A stretch of DNA of 21,265 nt. It comes from an uncultured Clostridia bacterium. GTDB lineage: Bacteria > Bacillota > Clostridia > Oscillospirales > Acutalibacteraceae. Position 1 is the first letter of the stretch. Every line of letters begins with the position of its first letter. The notes below the pieces were generated by a model. The model did no database searches and had not been told where the DNA came from. It saw only the letters and a list, made by a program, of their open reading frames with translations. The position numbers were made by a program, and so were the translations under genes. Of this stretch, positions 6,995 to 15,150 are shown one piece after another. The stretch spans positions 1 to 21,265 of the forward strand of contig CAMFPJ010000007.1 of NCBI GenBank assembly GCA_945971755.1, written 5' to 3'.

Positions 6995-8473
6995 ATGAGT
7001 AACACAAGTATTTACAAGGATATTGCAACCCGCACGGGCGGTGACATTTACATTGGCGTTGTGGGCCCCGTCAGGACGGGTAAATCAACTTTTATTAAGC
7101 GGTTTATGGATACGGTTGTTATTCCGAATATGGAAAATGACGCCGTAAAAGAAAGAGCAACTGACGAATTGCCTCAGTCTTCAGCAGGCAGAACAATAAT
7201 GACAACAGAGCCTAAATTTATTCCCGAAAACGCAGTCAGAATAAAGCTTCCCGACAATGCGGAGCTAAATGTTCGTATGATTGACTGTGTAGGATATATT
7301 GTTCCGGGCTCTCTCGGTTATATTGAGGACGACGGACCGAGAATGGTGCGGACACCGTGGTCGGATGATGAAATGACATTTTCCGAAGCGGCTGAAATCG
7401 GCACAAAAAAGGTAATTACAGAACATTCTACAATCGGCTTGGTAGTAACAACCGACGGTAGCATAAGCGATATTCCGAGAGATGAATATGAAGAGGCAGA
7501 AGAAAGAGTAATAAACGAACTTAAAGAAATGAATAAGCCTTTTGTAGTGCTTCTTAACTGTATGTACCCTAAAGGCGAAAACGCAATGAACCTTTCTTCA
7601 GAGCTTTCCGCAAAGTACGGAGTGCCCGTTATTTCGGTAAACTGTCTTGAACTTTCCGAACAGGAAATTAAAGAGATTATTACACAGGTTCTTTTTGAAT
7701 TCCCCATAAAAGAAATAGGTATTGATTTACCAATGTGGCTTGTTAATCTCCCTGAAGACCATTGGCTCCGCACGGAAACATACAAATCTGTTTCTTCAGC
7801 ACTTGAAAATATAACCTATGTCCGTGACATAAGCGTTATGACCGAGTCTTTAAGAAAATGCGAGTACATTACGGGCGCCAACGTAACGGGAATGGACTTA
7901 GGAGTCGGCAGTGCATGGATTTCAATAAATATGAATGATGACCTGTTCTATAAAATTCTTGCTGAAACCACGGGAATTGATATTGACAGCGAGCAGACTC
8001 TTCTTGCGCGAATGAAAGAACTTGCACAAATGAAGAAAGATTATGAACGAATTAAGGCCGCACTTTCAGACGTTGAAGAAAAAGGCTACGGAATAGTAAT
8101 GCCGACTATTGATGAACTGAGTTTAGAAGAGCCCGAAATTGTAAAGCAGGGCGGCAGATACGGTGTAAGACTTTCTGCCTCCGCTCCGTCAATTCACATG
8201 ATGAAAGCAAACATTAAAACCGAAATTGCACCTATTGTGGGCAGTGAAAGTCAGTCGGAAGAATTAGTTAAATATCTGTTACAAGGCTTTGAGGAAGACC
8301 CGACAAAAATTTGGGACTCAAACATTTTCGGCAAACCGCTTAACGACCTTGTGAATGAAGGACTTCGCAATAAACTTTATCATATTCCCGACGATGCCCG
8401 TAAAAAGTTCCAAGAGACATTGGAAAGAGTTATAAACGAGGGTTGCAACGGACTTCTTTGTATAATCTTATAA
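6995..8473 (+). CDS. spoIVA: Stage IV sporulation protein A (SpoIVA), coat basement-layer ATPase
   Basis: A 492-residue protein, the same length as B. subtilis SpoIVA. SpoIVA hydrolyses ATP to polymerise on the mother-cell face of the outer forespore membrane and forms the base of the spore coat. The Walker A motif is GPVRTGKST at 24-32 with Lys30; the sensor threonines Thr70-Thr71 and the Walker B Asp97 (RMIDCVGY) sit at the same positions as the residues studied in B. subtilis. The C-terminus NGLLCIIL is typical of the family's anchoring end. AGGAGG lies 7 nt before the ATG, overlapping the end of sipL, so the two genes are one operon. A strong hairpin follows the stop. No key residue is missing. 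Confidence 0.97.
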   Translation: MSNTSIYKDIATRTGGDIYIGVVGPVRTGKSTFIKRFMDTVVIPNMENDAVKERATDELPQSSAGRTIMTTEPKFIPENAVRIKLPDNAELNVRMIDCVGYIVPGSLGYIEDDGPRMVRTPWSDDEMTFSEAAEIGTKKVITEHSTIGLVVTTDGSISDIPRDEYEEAEERVINELKEMNKPFVVLLNCMYPKGENAMNLSSELSAKYGVPVISVNCLELSEQEIKEIITQVLFEFPIKEIGIDLPMWLVNLPEDHWLRTETYKSVSSALENITYVRDISVMTESLRKCEYITGANVTGMDLGVGSAWISINMNDDLFYKILAETTGIDIDSEQTLLARMKELAQMKKDYERIKAALSDVEEKGYGIVMPTIDELSLEEPEIVKQGGRYGVRLSASAPSIHMMKANIKTEIAPIVGSESQSEELVKYLLQGFEEDPTKIWDSNIFGKPLNDLVNEGLRNKLYHIPDDARKKFQETLERVINEGCNGLLCIIL

Positions 8474-8479
8474 ATAAAA

Positions 8480-8509
8480 AAGGGTGGAATTTTCCACCCT
8501 TAATTTTTT
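8480..8509. terminator. Bidirectional terminator between spoIVA and the murC operon
   Basis: A 10-bp stem AAGGGTGGAA/TTCCACCCTT (8480-8489 and 8492-8501). On the plus strand it is followed by AATTTTTT; on the minus strand by a T-rich tract (TTTTATTTAT). It sits between two convergent stop codons only 42 bp apart. Confidence 0.85.
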
Positions 8510-8515
8510 GCCATT

Positions 8516-9442
8516 TTATTTTGCTAAACCATCAAACCAATTAACAAGGTAATTCATAACATCTTCTTTATCAGTTTCGTTAAGAATTTCGTGCCTGTCA
8601 TTTGGGAAAAGTTTTATTTCAGCTTTTTCGTGACCTGTGTTTTTAAGCCCGTCTAAAACCTGTTTAACACCTTTTCCGTAAGCGCCCACAGGGTCATCCT
8701 CACCGGCGATTAGAAGAATGGGTAAATCTTTGCGAACGCTTTCATACCAATCTTTGGCAGAAACCTCGTTCAGCACACTGAAAAGGTCTTTGAAACCGGC
8801 AGAAGTGAAGAGAAAACCGCAGTATTTGTCATCAATATATGCTTTAACAATTTTCTCGTCTTTAGTAAGCCAGTCAAATTCCGTTTTCTTTTCTGTCTTT
8901 TTGTTGTATGTACCGAAAGCGATAGAGTTTATAAGTTTTGAACGGTGCATTTCACCCTTAAGCTTACCAATCATATTGGCCATTAAAATGCCTGCCGAAG
9001 CTCCGGGGTTGGAACCGCTTGTGCCGCAATAAACTGCCGCGTCAATTCCGTCACCGTAATATTTTGTGTAGCATCTTGCAATAAATGAACCCATACTGTG
9101 ACCAAAGAAATAATACGGAACATTCGGGTACTCTTCTTTCGCAATGTCAGTAAGCTTTTTACAGTCGTTTACAATGTTCATATATCCCTTTTCACTGCCG
9201 AAAAAGCCCAGCATATCATCATTTGAGGTTGACCTGCCGTGACCTAAATGGTCATTGGTAAACACTGCGTATCCGTTTTTGCAGAGCTTTTCTGCAAAAG
9301 GAATATAGCGGTCTGAATGTTCCGTCATGCCGTGTGAAATTTGAACAACTGCCTTTACTGTTCCGTCATCGGGAATGAAGCTCTGTGCGAAAATATCGCA
9401 AAGTCCCGAAGTAGATGCGAATTTAAATTCTTTTCTGATCAT
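8516..9442 (-). CDS. Alpha/beta hydrolase, lysophospholipase/monoacylglycerol lipase-like
   Basis: A 308-residue cytoplasmic protein of the Hydrolase_4 (serine aminopeptidase S33-like) group. The N-terminal strand and oxyanion region VVQISHGMTEHSDRY, then NDHLGHGRS, match monoacylglycerol lipases and lysophospholipases. The nucleophile is Ser116 in GHSMGS; the acid is in IAGEDDPVG and the histidine in PNDRHEIL near the C-terminus, completing a catalytic triad. GGGAGG lies 7 nt before the ATG, which is 12 bp downstream of ung, so it is the last gene of the murC-ung unit and ends at the shared terminator. The substrate cannot be told from sequence; a carboxylester of a lipid or other small ester is likely. 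There is no signal peptide. Confidence 0.85.
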   Translation of the reverse strand: MIRKEFKFASTSGLCDIFAQSFIPDDGTVKAVVQISHGMTEHSDRYIPFAEKLCKNGYAVFTNDHLGHGRSTSNDDMLGFFGSEKGYMNIVNDCKKLTDIAKEEYPNVPYYFFGHSMGSFIARCYTKYYGDGIDAAVYCGTSGSNPGASAGILMANMIGKLKGEMHRSKLINSIAFGTYNKKTEKKTEFDWLTKDEKIVKAYIDDKYCGFLFTSAGFKDLFSVLNEVSAKDWYESVRKDLPILLIAGEDDPVGAYGKGVKQVLDGLKNTGHEKAEIKLFPNDRHEILNETDKEDVMNYLVNWFDGLAK

Positions 9443-9454
9443 AATATTGCCTCC

Positions 9455-10123
9455 CTATTTTATTTCCCAATCAATTCCCTTGCCGTAGGTTTTAACAAGG
9501 AATTCATTTGCTTTTTTGAAATGCCCGTTACCGAAAAAGCCGTTGTAGGCTGAAAGCGGACTTGGGTGAGCCGACTGCAAAACTAAATGTGCGGGGTTAG
9601 TAATAAACTGTGCCTTGCTCCTTGCGTTTGCACCCCAAAGAAGAAAAACTATCGGCTCGGGGCGAGCATTAAGCAGTTTAATTACATTATCTGTAAAAAT
9701 TTCCCAGCCCATTCCTTTGTGGCTGTTTGCCCGGCCTCTGCGAACGGTTAAAACGGTGTTCATTAAAAGAACACCTTGCTCTGCCCACCCGATAAGCTCA
9801 CCGTGAGAGGGAACGGGAAGTTCTAATTCCGCGTGAATTTCTTTGTAAATATTCTGAAGTGACGGCGGAATAGAAACTCCTTTTTTGACTGAAAAACTAA
9901 GACCGTGTGCCTGACCCGGCTCGTGGTAAGGGTCCTGACCTAAAATTACAACTTTTACGTCTTTGTAATCGGTGTACTTAAGGCTATTGAAAATATCGTA
10001 CATATCAGGGTAAATTGTCTGCGTTTTATATTCATTTGCCAAGAAATTACGAAGATTTTTGTAATAGTCCTTTTCCCACTCATCACGAAGTAAAATATCC
10101 CAACTGTTGCCAATATTTACCAC
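9455..10123 (-). CDS. ung: Uracil-DNA glycosylase, family 1
   Basis: A 222-residue base-excision repair enzyme that removes uracil from DNA. The active-site motif GQDPYH is at 62-67 with the water-activating Asp64, and the second motif HPSPLSA at 186-192 holds the catalytic His186. LLWGANARSKA and the uracil-pocket Phe in LSFSV also fit family 1. The length matches bacterial Ung. The start is GTG at 10123, with GGAGG 7 nt upstream; that site is formed by the last codons of murC, and only 2 nt separate the murC stop from the GTG, so translation is probably coupled. No ATG gives the conserved N-terminus. Confidence 0.97.
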   Translation of the reverse strand: MVNIGNSWDILLRDEWEKDYYKNLRNFLANEYKTQTIYPDMYDIFNSLKYTDYKDVKVVILGQDPYHEPGQAHGLSFSVKKGVSIPPSLQNIYKEIHAELELPVPSHGELIGWAEQGVLLMNTVLTVRRGRANSHKGMGWEIFTDNVIKLLNARPEPIVFLLWGANARSKAQFITNPAHLVLQSAHPSPLSAYNGFFGNGHFKKANEFLVKTYGKGIDWEIK

Positions 10124-10125
10124 AA

Positions 10126-11508
10126 TTATTCCTCCGAGGAAAGTTTCTCAATCATCATGTGAGCAGATTTGTAAATGTCACCGCAGCCCATTGTAATAAC
10201 AAGGTCGCCCGGCTTTGCATTTTTAACTACGTAATCTGCAACCTCTTCCTGAGTGTTAAACCAAACGGAATTTGGAATTTTCTCCGCAAGCTGTGAGGTG
10301 TAAATTCCGTAGGTGTTAGTTTCACGGGAACCCATAATCTCTGTCATAACACATCTGTCGGGGATTTTAAGCACGTCAACAAATTCATCGAAATGCATGA
10401 CTGTTCTTGAATATGTGAATGGCTGGAACACAGCCCAAACTGTTTTGTAGCCCAGTTTCATTGCTGCTTCAAGTGTTACTTTAAGCTCAGCAGGGTGGTG
10501 AGCGTAGTCATCGATAATGTCAACGCCTTTGTACGTGCCAAGGTGTTCAAACCTTCTGCCTGCACCCTTGAATTCTTCAAGTCCTTTAATGCAATCTTCA
10601 AATTTTGCACCTGAATAAACAGCACTTGCAACCGCTGCCAAAGCGTTGAGAATATTGTGCTTTCCGGGAACGGAAAGTGAAATTGTGCCCAGCTTTTCAC
10701 CCTTGTGCATAACGTCAAAACGAGTGTAAGCACCGTTTATTTCCTCAATATTTTCAGCGTAGTAATCATTTTTATTGCTAAATCCGAAGGAAATCATATC
10801 TTTACCGGTAATTCCCTCAACTGCTTTGAGCGTATTCATATCATCGCCGTTATAAATTACTGCACTTTTTGCAAGTAAAGCAAATTTTCTGAAGCTTAAA
10901 ATAAGGTTATCAAGAGTTTTGAAATATTCCATGTGGTCTTCGTCAATGTTGAGAATAACCGAAACATTTGGGAAAAGATGCAGGAATGTATCAACGTATT
11001 CACAAGCCTCGCAGACAATAGTTTCCGTTTTGCCTACTCTGCCGTAACTGTTGGTAAGCGGAAGTTTGCCGCCGATAACCGCCGACGGGTCAAGCCCTGC
11101 ACCCAGCATTGTCTGCACTGTCATTGAAGTTGTGGTGGTTTTACCGTGTGTGCCGCAGATTCCAATGCAGTTTCGGAAATGTTTCGTAACCTCTCCGAAA
11201 AGCTCTGCACGGGTAAATGTGGGAATATCACTTGCCAGTGCCGCTTCAAGCTCGGGGTTGCCACGCTGAATAGCGGCTGAATAGACTATCATATCGGCAC
11301 TCTTTATGTTTTCGGCTTTCTGACCCATCATAACGGGAATACCCATTTTGCGAATACGTTCAACGATTGAACTTTCATTGTTGTCAGAACCCTGAAGAGA
11401 ATAACCCTTTGCGTGAAGAATTTCAGCAAGCGGGCACATACCGCTGCCGCCGATTCCGATAAAATGTATTCTTTTTGAATTTTTCAATACTTCTGAGATG
11501 TTTGCCAT
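10126..11508 (-). CDS. murC: UDP-N-acetylmuramate--L-alanine ligase
   Basis: A 460-residue ATP-dependent ligase that adds L-alanine to UDP-MurNAc, the first amino acid of the peptidoglycan stem. The UDP-binding glycine loop HFIGIGGSGM is at 15-24, the ATP P-loop GTHGKTTTT at 119-127, and the central Mur ligase residues appear as ILNIDEDHMEYF and VPGKHNILNALAA. The C-terminal domain has DDYAHHPAE, typical of MurC. It is first in a three-gene unit with ung and a hydrolase and is not in a classical mur/fts cluster. The site before the ATG is weak (AGGT, 9 nt upstream). All expected motifs are intact. Confidence 0.97.
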   Translation of the reverse strand: MANISEVLKNSKRIHFIGIGGSGMCPLAEILHAKGYSLQGSDNNESSIVERIRKMGIPVMMGQKAENIKSADMIVYSAAIQRGNPELEAALASDIPTFTRAELFGEVTKHFRNCIGICGTHGKTTTTSMTVQTMLGAGLDPSAVIGGKLPLTNSYGRVGKTETIVCEACEYVDTFLHLFPNVSVILNIDEDHMEYFKTLDNLILSFRKFALLAKSAVIYNGDDMNTLKAVEGITGKDMISFGFSNKNDYYAENIEEINGAYTRFDVMHKGEKLGTISLSVPGKHNILNALAAVASAVYSGAKFEDCIKGLEEFKGAGRRFEHLGTYKGVDIIDDYAHHPAELKVTLEAAMKLGYKTVWAVFQPFTYSRTVMHFDEFVDVLKIPDRCVMTEIMGSRETNTYGIYTSQLAEKIPNSVWFNTQEEVADYVVKNAKPGDLVITMGCGDIYKSAHMMIEKLSSEE

Positions 11509-11541
11509 AACTCAAAACCTACTTAATTTTTATTTATCTAT

Positions 11542-11570
11542 ATTATATTGCAACTTTTTGGAAATTAAAA
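11542..11570 (-). promoter_or_regulatory. Probable sigma-A promoter of murC-ung-hydrolase
   Basis: A perfect TATAAT (11547-11542) with a poor -35, TTTTAA (11570-11565), at 17 nt. The start would be near 11535, giving a leader of about 27 nt. The -10 makes the call; the -35 matches consensus at only three positions. Confidence 0.45.
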
Positions 11571-11579
11571 GACCTAATC

Positions 11580-11606
11580 ACCAAATTTTCTCAAAATCAT
11601 AGAATG
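11580..11606 (+). promoter_or_regulatory. Weak sigma-K-like promoter candidate of dpaAB
   Basis: AC (11580-11581), 16 nt, then CATAGAATG (11598-11606). The B. subtilis sigma-K pattern is about AC-N16-CATAnnnTA, so the -10 differs at the last base. Sigma-K drives the B. subtilis dpa (spoVF) operon. The pattern is short and could be chance; no sigma-A promoter was seen on this strand. Confidence 0.3.
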
Positions 11607-11634
11607 ATATTGCAAGATGAAAGGGGAGAAAAAG

Positions 11635-12492
11635 GTGAAAAATACAAATTTTGTTATCATCGGCGGGGATAAGCGTCAGAAATTTCTTAAAGAGTATATT
11701 GCCTCGCTCGGTTACGGTGCACAGTCTTACGGTCTTTACGACTGGGACGATACTTCCGAAAGATTAAAGACACTGATTACTCCCAATACCGTAATAATTT
11801 TGCCGTTGCCTGTCAGTAAAACAGGAAAAACTGTGTTTATGCCTTTTTCAAAAAGAGAGCTTCTGTTTTCAAGATTGGTTGGTTTACTAAATGAAACTAA
11901 CGTTGTCTTCGGCGGAATGTTTCCCGAAGATTTCAAAATTATGTTAAACGAAAAAAATATTCCCTTTTACGATTATTACGACAGTGAGTTTATAGACTTA
12001 AATGCCTATCTTACGGCGTTCGGCACTCTTAAAATAATACTTGAACATATTGACTTTGCTATTCCCGAGGGTAAATTTGCGATCACCGGATTTGGCAGAG
12101 TCGGTCGGGAGGTTTCTTTTGTTCTTAAAGCGTTATCCTGCGATGTTACGGTGTTTGCAAGAAGTGCCGATGCCATTGCAAACGCAAAGCTTCACGGCTG
12201 CAAAGCGGAAAAATTTAACGAACTTTCAAAATATGCAGACTCGTTTGATATTATTATCAACACTGTGCCTCAAAAAGTAATTGATGAGAAAGTTTTGAAA
12301 AGCGTTAAACCGGACTGTAAAATAATTGAACTTGCATCGTCACCTTTCGGCGTTGATGAAAAAAGCGCAGAGAAGCACTCGGTTAATGTGATAAAAGCTC
12401 CGGGACTTCCCGGAAAGTACACGGCAAAAACGGCAGGGGAGCTAATCGGAAAGAAGATAATGAAAATTCTTCAAAAGGAGGAACACGGATGA
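11635..12492 (+). CDS. dpaA: Dipicolinate synthase subunit A
   Basis: A 285-residue subunit of the enzyme that oxidises dihydrodipicolinate to dipicolinic acid, the calcium chelator of the spore core, in the mother cell. The N-terminus NFVIIGGDKRQKFL and the Rossmann loop ITGFGRVGRE (about 150-159) are hallmarks of the NAD(P)-binding A subunit (SpoVFA). An in-frame ATG at 11617 exists, but the AAAGGGGAG ribosome binding site lies inside that extension; the GTG at 11635 is 6 nt downstream of the site and is the better start. The gene overlaps dpaB by 4 nt (ATGA), so the subunits are made together. In B. subtilis the order asd-dapG follows; here it does not. Confidence 0.93.
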   Translation: MKNTNFVIIGGDKRQKFLKEYIASLGYGAQSYGLYDWDDTSERLKTLITPNTVIILPLPVSKTGKTVFMPFSKRELLFSRLVGLLNETNVVFGGMFPEDFKIMLNEKNIPFYDYYDSEFIDLNAYLTAFGTLKIILEHIDFAIPEGKFAITGFGRVGREVSFVLKALSCDVTVFARSADAIANAKLHGCKAEKFNELSKYADSFDIIINTVPQKVIDEKVLKSVKPDCKIIELASSPFGVDEKSAEKHSVNVIKAPGLPGKYTAKTAGELIGKKIMKILQKEEHG

Positions 12493-13064
12493 GTAAAGCG
12501 ACTGTGGGGTTCGCCATGTGCGGTTCGTTCTGTACATTCTCGCGTGTTATCCCGCAAATTGAAACGCTTTGCGACTTGGGGTTTGATGTCGTTCCCATAA
12601 TGTCAGGCGTTTCCTACACAACAGATACCCGCTTCGGAAAAGCAGAAGATTTTATACATCGAATAGAAAATAAAACCGGCAGGAAAATTATTCATACAAT
12701 AAAAGATGCAGAGCCAATCGGCCCTAAAAAGCTTTTGGAAGCGCTCATTATTGCTCCTTGCACAGGCAACACGCTGGGGAAAATGGCAAACGGAATAACC
12801 GATACATCGGTAACACTTTCAGCAAAGGCGCATCTTCGAAATGAACGACCTGTAATTATTGCGGTTTCCACAAACGATGCATTGGGCAGTTCAGCCAAGA
12901 ACATAGGTCTTTTAATGAATTGTAAAAATATTTATTTTGTTCCGATGAAACAGGATGACTGCATAGGAAAACCTAATTCAATAGTTGCAAATTTTGAGCA
13001 AATACCCGAAACACTGGAATCTGTTTTGACTGCGGGCAAACAAAACCAACCGCTGTTTATATAA
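12489..13064 (+). CDS. dpaB: Dipicolinate synthase subunit B (flavoprotein)
   Basis: A 191-residue protein of the flavoprotein fold (UbiX/Dfp-like) that partners DpaA. It starts VGFAMCGSFCTFSRVIPQIE, as in SpoVFB, and carries the flavin-site segment IIAPCTGNTLGKMANGITD (about 88-106), followed by VIIAVSTNDALG. Its length is close to the usual 190-200. An AAGGAGG site lies in the end of dpaA just before the overlapping ATG. A hairpin terminator follows a few bases after the stop, so the operon has only these two genes. Many clostridia lack DpaAB and use an electron-transfer flavoprotein instead; this organism has the Bacillus-type route. Confidence 0.95.
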   Translation: MSKATVGFAMCGSFCTFSRVIPQIETLCDLGFDVVPIMSGVSYTTDTRFGKAEDFIHRIENKTGRKIIHTIKDAEPIGPKKLLEALIIAPCTGNTLGKMANGITDTSVTLSAKAHLRNERPVIIAVSTNDALGSSAKNIGLLMNCKNIYFVPMKQDDCIGKPNSIVANFEQIPETLESVLTAGKQNQPLFI

Positions 13065-13069
13065 AAAAA

Positions 13070-13101
13070 CACTGTCGGCAAAAAACCGACAGTGCCTTTT
13101 T
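13070..13101. terminator. Bidirectional terminator between dpaAB and the prfA operon
   Basis: A 9-bp stem CACTGTCGG/CCGACAGTG (13070-13078 and 13086-13094) with a 7-nt loop. It is followed on the plus strand by CCTTTTT and on the minus strand by TTTTTTT, so it can stop both convergent operons. Confidence 0.88.
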
Positions 13102-13107
13102 ATTAAC

Positions 13108-14514
13108 TTACTTCTGCTCAAAGAATGCTTTGAATGCACGGAAAGCCATGTAAAGGTCAAGCTTTGAAATAACTTCAAAGGGAGCGTGCATTGAAAGAAC
13201 CGGAACACCTAAATCTACTACGTCAATGTCAAGGTTTGCAACGTACATAGCTACTGTTCCGCCGCCTCCGATATCAACCTTGCCGAGTTCTCCTATCTGC
13301 CAAACAACATTTTCTTTGTCAAGCATTCTGCGAATTTTTCCCATAAATTCAGCGGAAGCGTCGCTTGTTCCGCCCTTTCCGCGAGCACCTGTGTATTTTG
13401 TAATAACAACTCCGCGGTTAACGAATGATGCGTTCATAGGTTCGCTGACGTCTGCGAAAATCGGGTCAAGCGCCGCATTAACGTCTGCCGAAAGGCATTC
13501 GGATGCGCTCAAAACTCTCCAAGGCTCTTCTCCGCCCATTCTGGCAAGGTCTGAAATGAAATATTTAAGATAAGAAGAGTTAAGGCCCGTGTTACCGTCA
13601 GAACCGGTTTCCTCTTTGTCGGTAAGAACCGTAAGAAGTGTGTAAGAGGGGTTTTCTACTGCGAAAATTGCCTCTGCAGCAGGGTATGCACAAACTTTAT
13701 CGTCGTGACCGTAAGCACCGATAAGGCTTCTGTCAAAGCCGATGTCGCGAGCCTTGAATGCAGGAACAACCTCAAGCTCTGCTGAGAGGAAATCACTTTC
13801 CGTAATGCCGTATTTTTCACTTAATAGTTTAATTACGTTAAGCTTAACCTTTTCGCTGCCCTCGTCTTTTGAGAAAGGACGTGAGCCGATAAGAATATTA
13901 AGGTTTTCACCCTTAATACCCTCAGCCATTGTGCGCTTCATTTGTTCGGCAGCTAAGTGAGGAAGAAGGTCTGTTATAACAAACTGCGGGTCTCCGTCAT
14001 CTTCACCGATACATACCTTTACGCTTTCACCGTTTGCCTTAACAATAACGCCGTGAAGTGCAAGCGGAATTGCGGTCCACTGATATTTCTTAATACCGCC
14101 GTAGTAATGCGTCTTGAAATAAGCAAGTTCTGTGTCCTCATAAAGCGGATTAGGCTTTAAGTCAAGACGGGGTGAGTCAAGGTGAGCGGCAGAGATTTTA
14201 ACACCGTCACAAATAGGTCTTGTTCCGAATACGCAAAGGATAACAGATTTGCCTCTGTTGTTATAGTAAACCTTGTCGCCCGGTTTGTAGTTTGATTTTC
14301 TGTTAAATTCGGTAAACCCGAGGCTCTTTGCTTTTTCAACAAAGTATTCCACCGATTCACGCTCTGTTTTACCGTGGTCCATGTAATATTTGTATCCTTC
14401 GGCAAATTCGTCTGCCTTTTTTACTTCGTCCTCGGAAATAATCTCCGAAGCGTGCTTAGGCGAGTAAAAAAGTTCATCTTTAAGTTCTTTGATTACGTTT
14501 TTTTCTTCACTCAT
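13108..14514 (-). CDS. M18 family zinc aminopeptidase
   Basis: A 468-residue cytoplasmic metallopeptidase that removes N-terminal residues (often acidic or neutral) from peptides. The zinc ligands and catalytic acids of M18 are visible: His111 in AAHLDSPR, the bridging Asp in YGHDDKV (271-272), Glu301-Glu302 in DKEETGSDG, Asp344 in SADVNAALDP and His443 in SMHAPFE. The length is within the family range (about 430-470). AAAGGAG lies 10 nt before the ATG, which starts 15 bp after coaE. It is the last gene of the prfA-led operon. The related M42 peptidases are shorter and lack the SADVNAALDP pattern. Confidence 0.93.
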   Translation of the reverse strand: MSEEKNVIKELKDELFYSPKHASEIISEDEVKKADEFAEGYKYYMDHGKTERESVEYFVEKAKSLGFTEFNRKSNYKPGDKVYYNNRGKSVILCVFGTRPICDGVKISAAHLDSPRLDLKPNPLYEDTELAYFKTHYYGGIKKYQWTAIPLALHGVIVKANGESVKVCIGEDDGDPQFVITDLLPHLAAEQMKRTMAEGIKGENLNILIGSRPFSKDEGSEKVKLNVIKLLSEKYGITESDFLSAELEVVPAFKARDIGFDRSLIGAYGHDDKVCAYPAAEAIFAVENPSYTLLTVLTDKEETGSDGNTGLNSSYLKYFISDLARMGGEEPWRVLSASECLSADVNAALDPIFADVSEPMNASFVNRGVVITKYTGARGKGGTSDASAEFMGKIRRMLDKENVVWQIGELGKVDIGGGGTVAMYVANLDIDVVDLGVPVLSMHAPFEVISKLDLYMAFRAFKAFFEQK

Positions 14515-14529
14515 AATATTTTTACTCCT

Positions 14530-15132
14530 TTAAGATTTTTGTGTGAGTTTAAGTTTCAGAGCTAAACGCTCTGTTTCTTCGTATATGTTAAACGGCTCAT
14601 AATTCTTGATTATGTAGTCCGAATTAACCGAGAAAAATTCTTCGTCTTTTTGAGCGTTGATTCGCTCAAGTGCTTTTTCTTCGGAAATGCTATCACGGGC
14701 AGTAATTCTTTTAAGCCGAATATCTTTCGGTGCAATAACCGAAACGGTGTAATCGCAAAGTTTGTCTTCACCGCTTTCAAAGAGCGCAATGGCATCAATA
14801 ATCACTGCTTTAACATTTTCCTGCTCTTTTTTTGCAATAATGCTTTGAACTTTTTTGTTAACGGCAGGGTGGGTGATGGAATTTAAGTCAAGTGTGCTTT
14901 GAGGGTCGGCAAAAGCTTTTGCTCCGAGCAATTTTCGGTTAACTTTTCCGTCATTTCCGATTACATCATCACCAAATCTGTTTTTTAGTTCGGCTTTTAC
15001 TTTTTCGTCACTGTCAATGGTTTCCCGTGCAACTAAATCGGCGTCAATGTGGTAGCAACCGTATTTTTCTAAAATTTTAGATACGGTAGATTTACCTGCA
15101 CCCGTTTGACCTGTAAGACCTAAAATTAACAT
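14530..15132 (-). CDS. coaE: Dephospho-CoA kinase
   Basis: A 200-residue kinase for the last step of coenzyme A synthesis, phosphorylating the 3'-hydroxyl of dephospho-CoA. The P-loop GQTGAGKST is at 8-16, then HIDADLVAR (about 28-36) with the substrate-binding Asp, and THPAVNKKV and DAIALFESGED in the middle, all typical of CoaE. AGGTGA lies close before the ATG. It sits 18 bp after tsaC and 15 bp before the M18 peptidase gene. Its usual Firmicute neighbours (polA, mutM) are absent. Length is normal and no residue appears lost. Confidence 0.96.
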   Translation of the reverse strand: MLILGLTGQTGAGKSTVSKILEKYGCYHIDADLVARETIDSDEKVKAELKNRFGDDVIGNDGKVNRKLLGAKAFADPQSTLDLNSITHPAVNKKVQSIIAKKEQENVKAVIIDAIALFESGEDKLCDYTVSVIAPKDIRLKRITARDSISEEKALERINAQKDEEFFSVNSDYIIKNYEPFNIYEETERLALKLKLTQKS

Positions 15133-15150
15133 TTTGTCACCTATATATAA

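Noticed and set aside
7318..7785. Minus-strand open frame of 155 codons within spoIVA
   Set aside because: It lies wholly inside a clear spoIVA gene, has low-complexity serine-rich translation and no ribosome binding site; it is an antisense shadow.
11597..11609. ATCAT/ATGAT inverted repeat before dpaA
   Set aside because: Five base pairs overlapping a putative -10 element; too short to call an operator.
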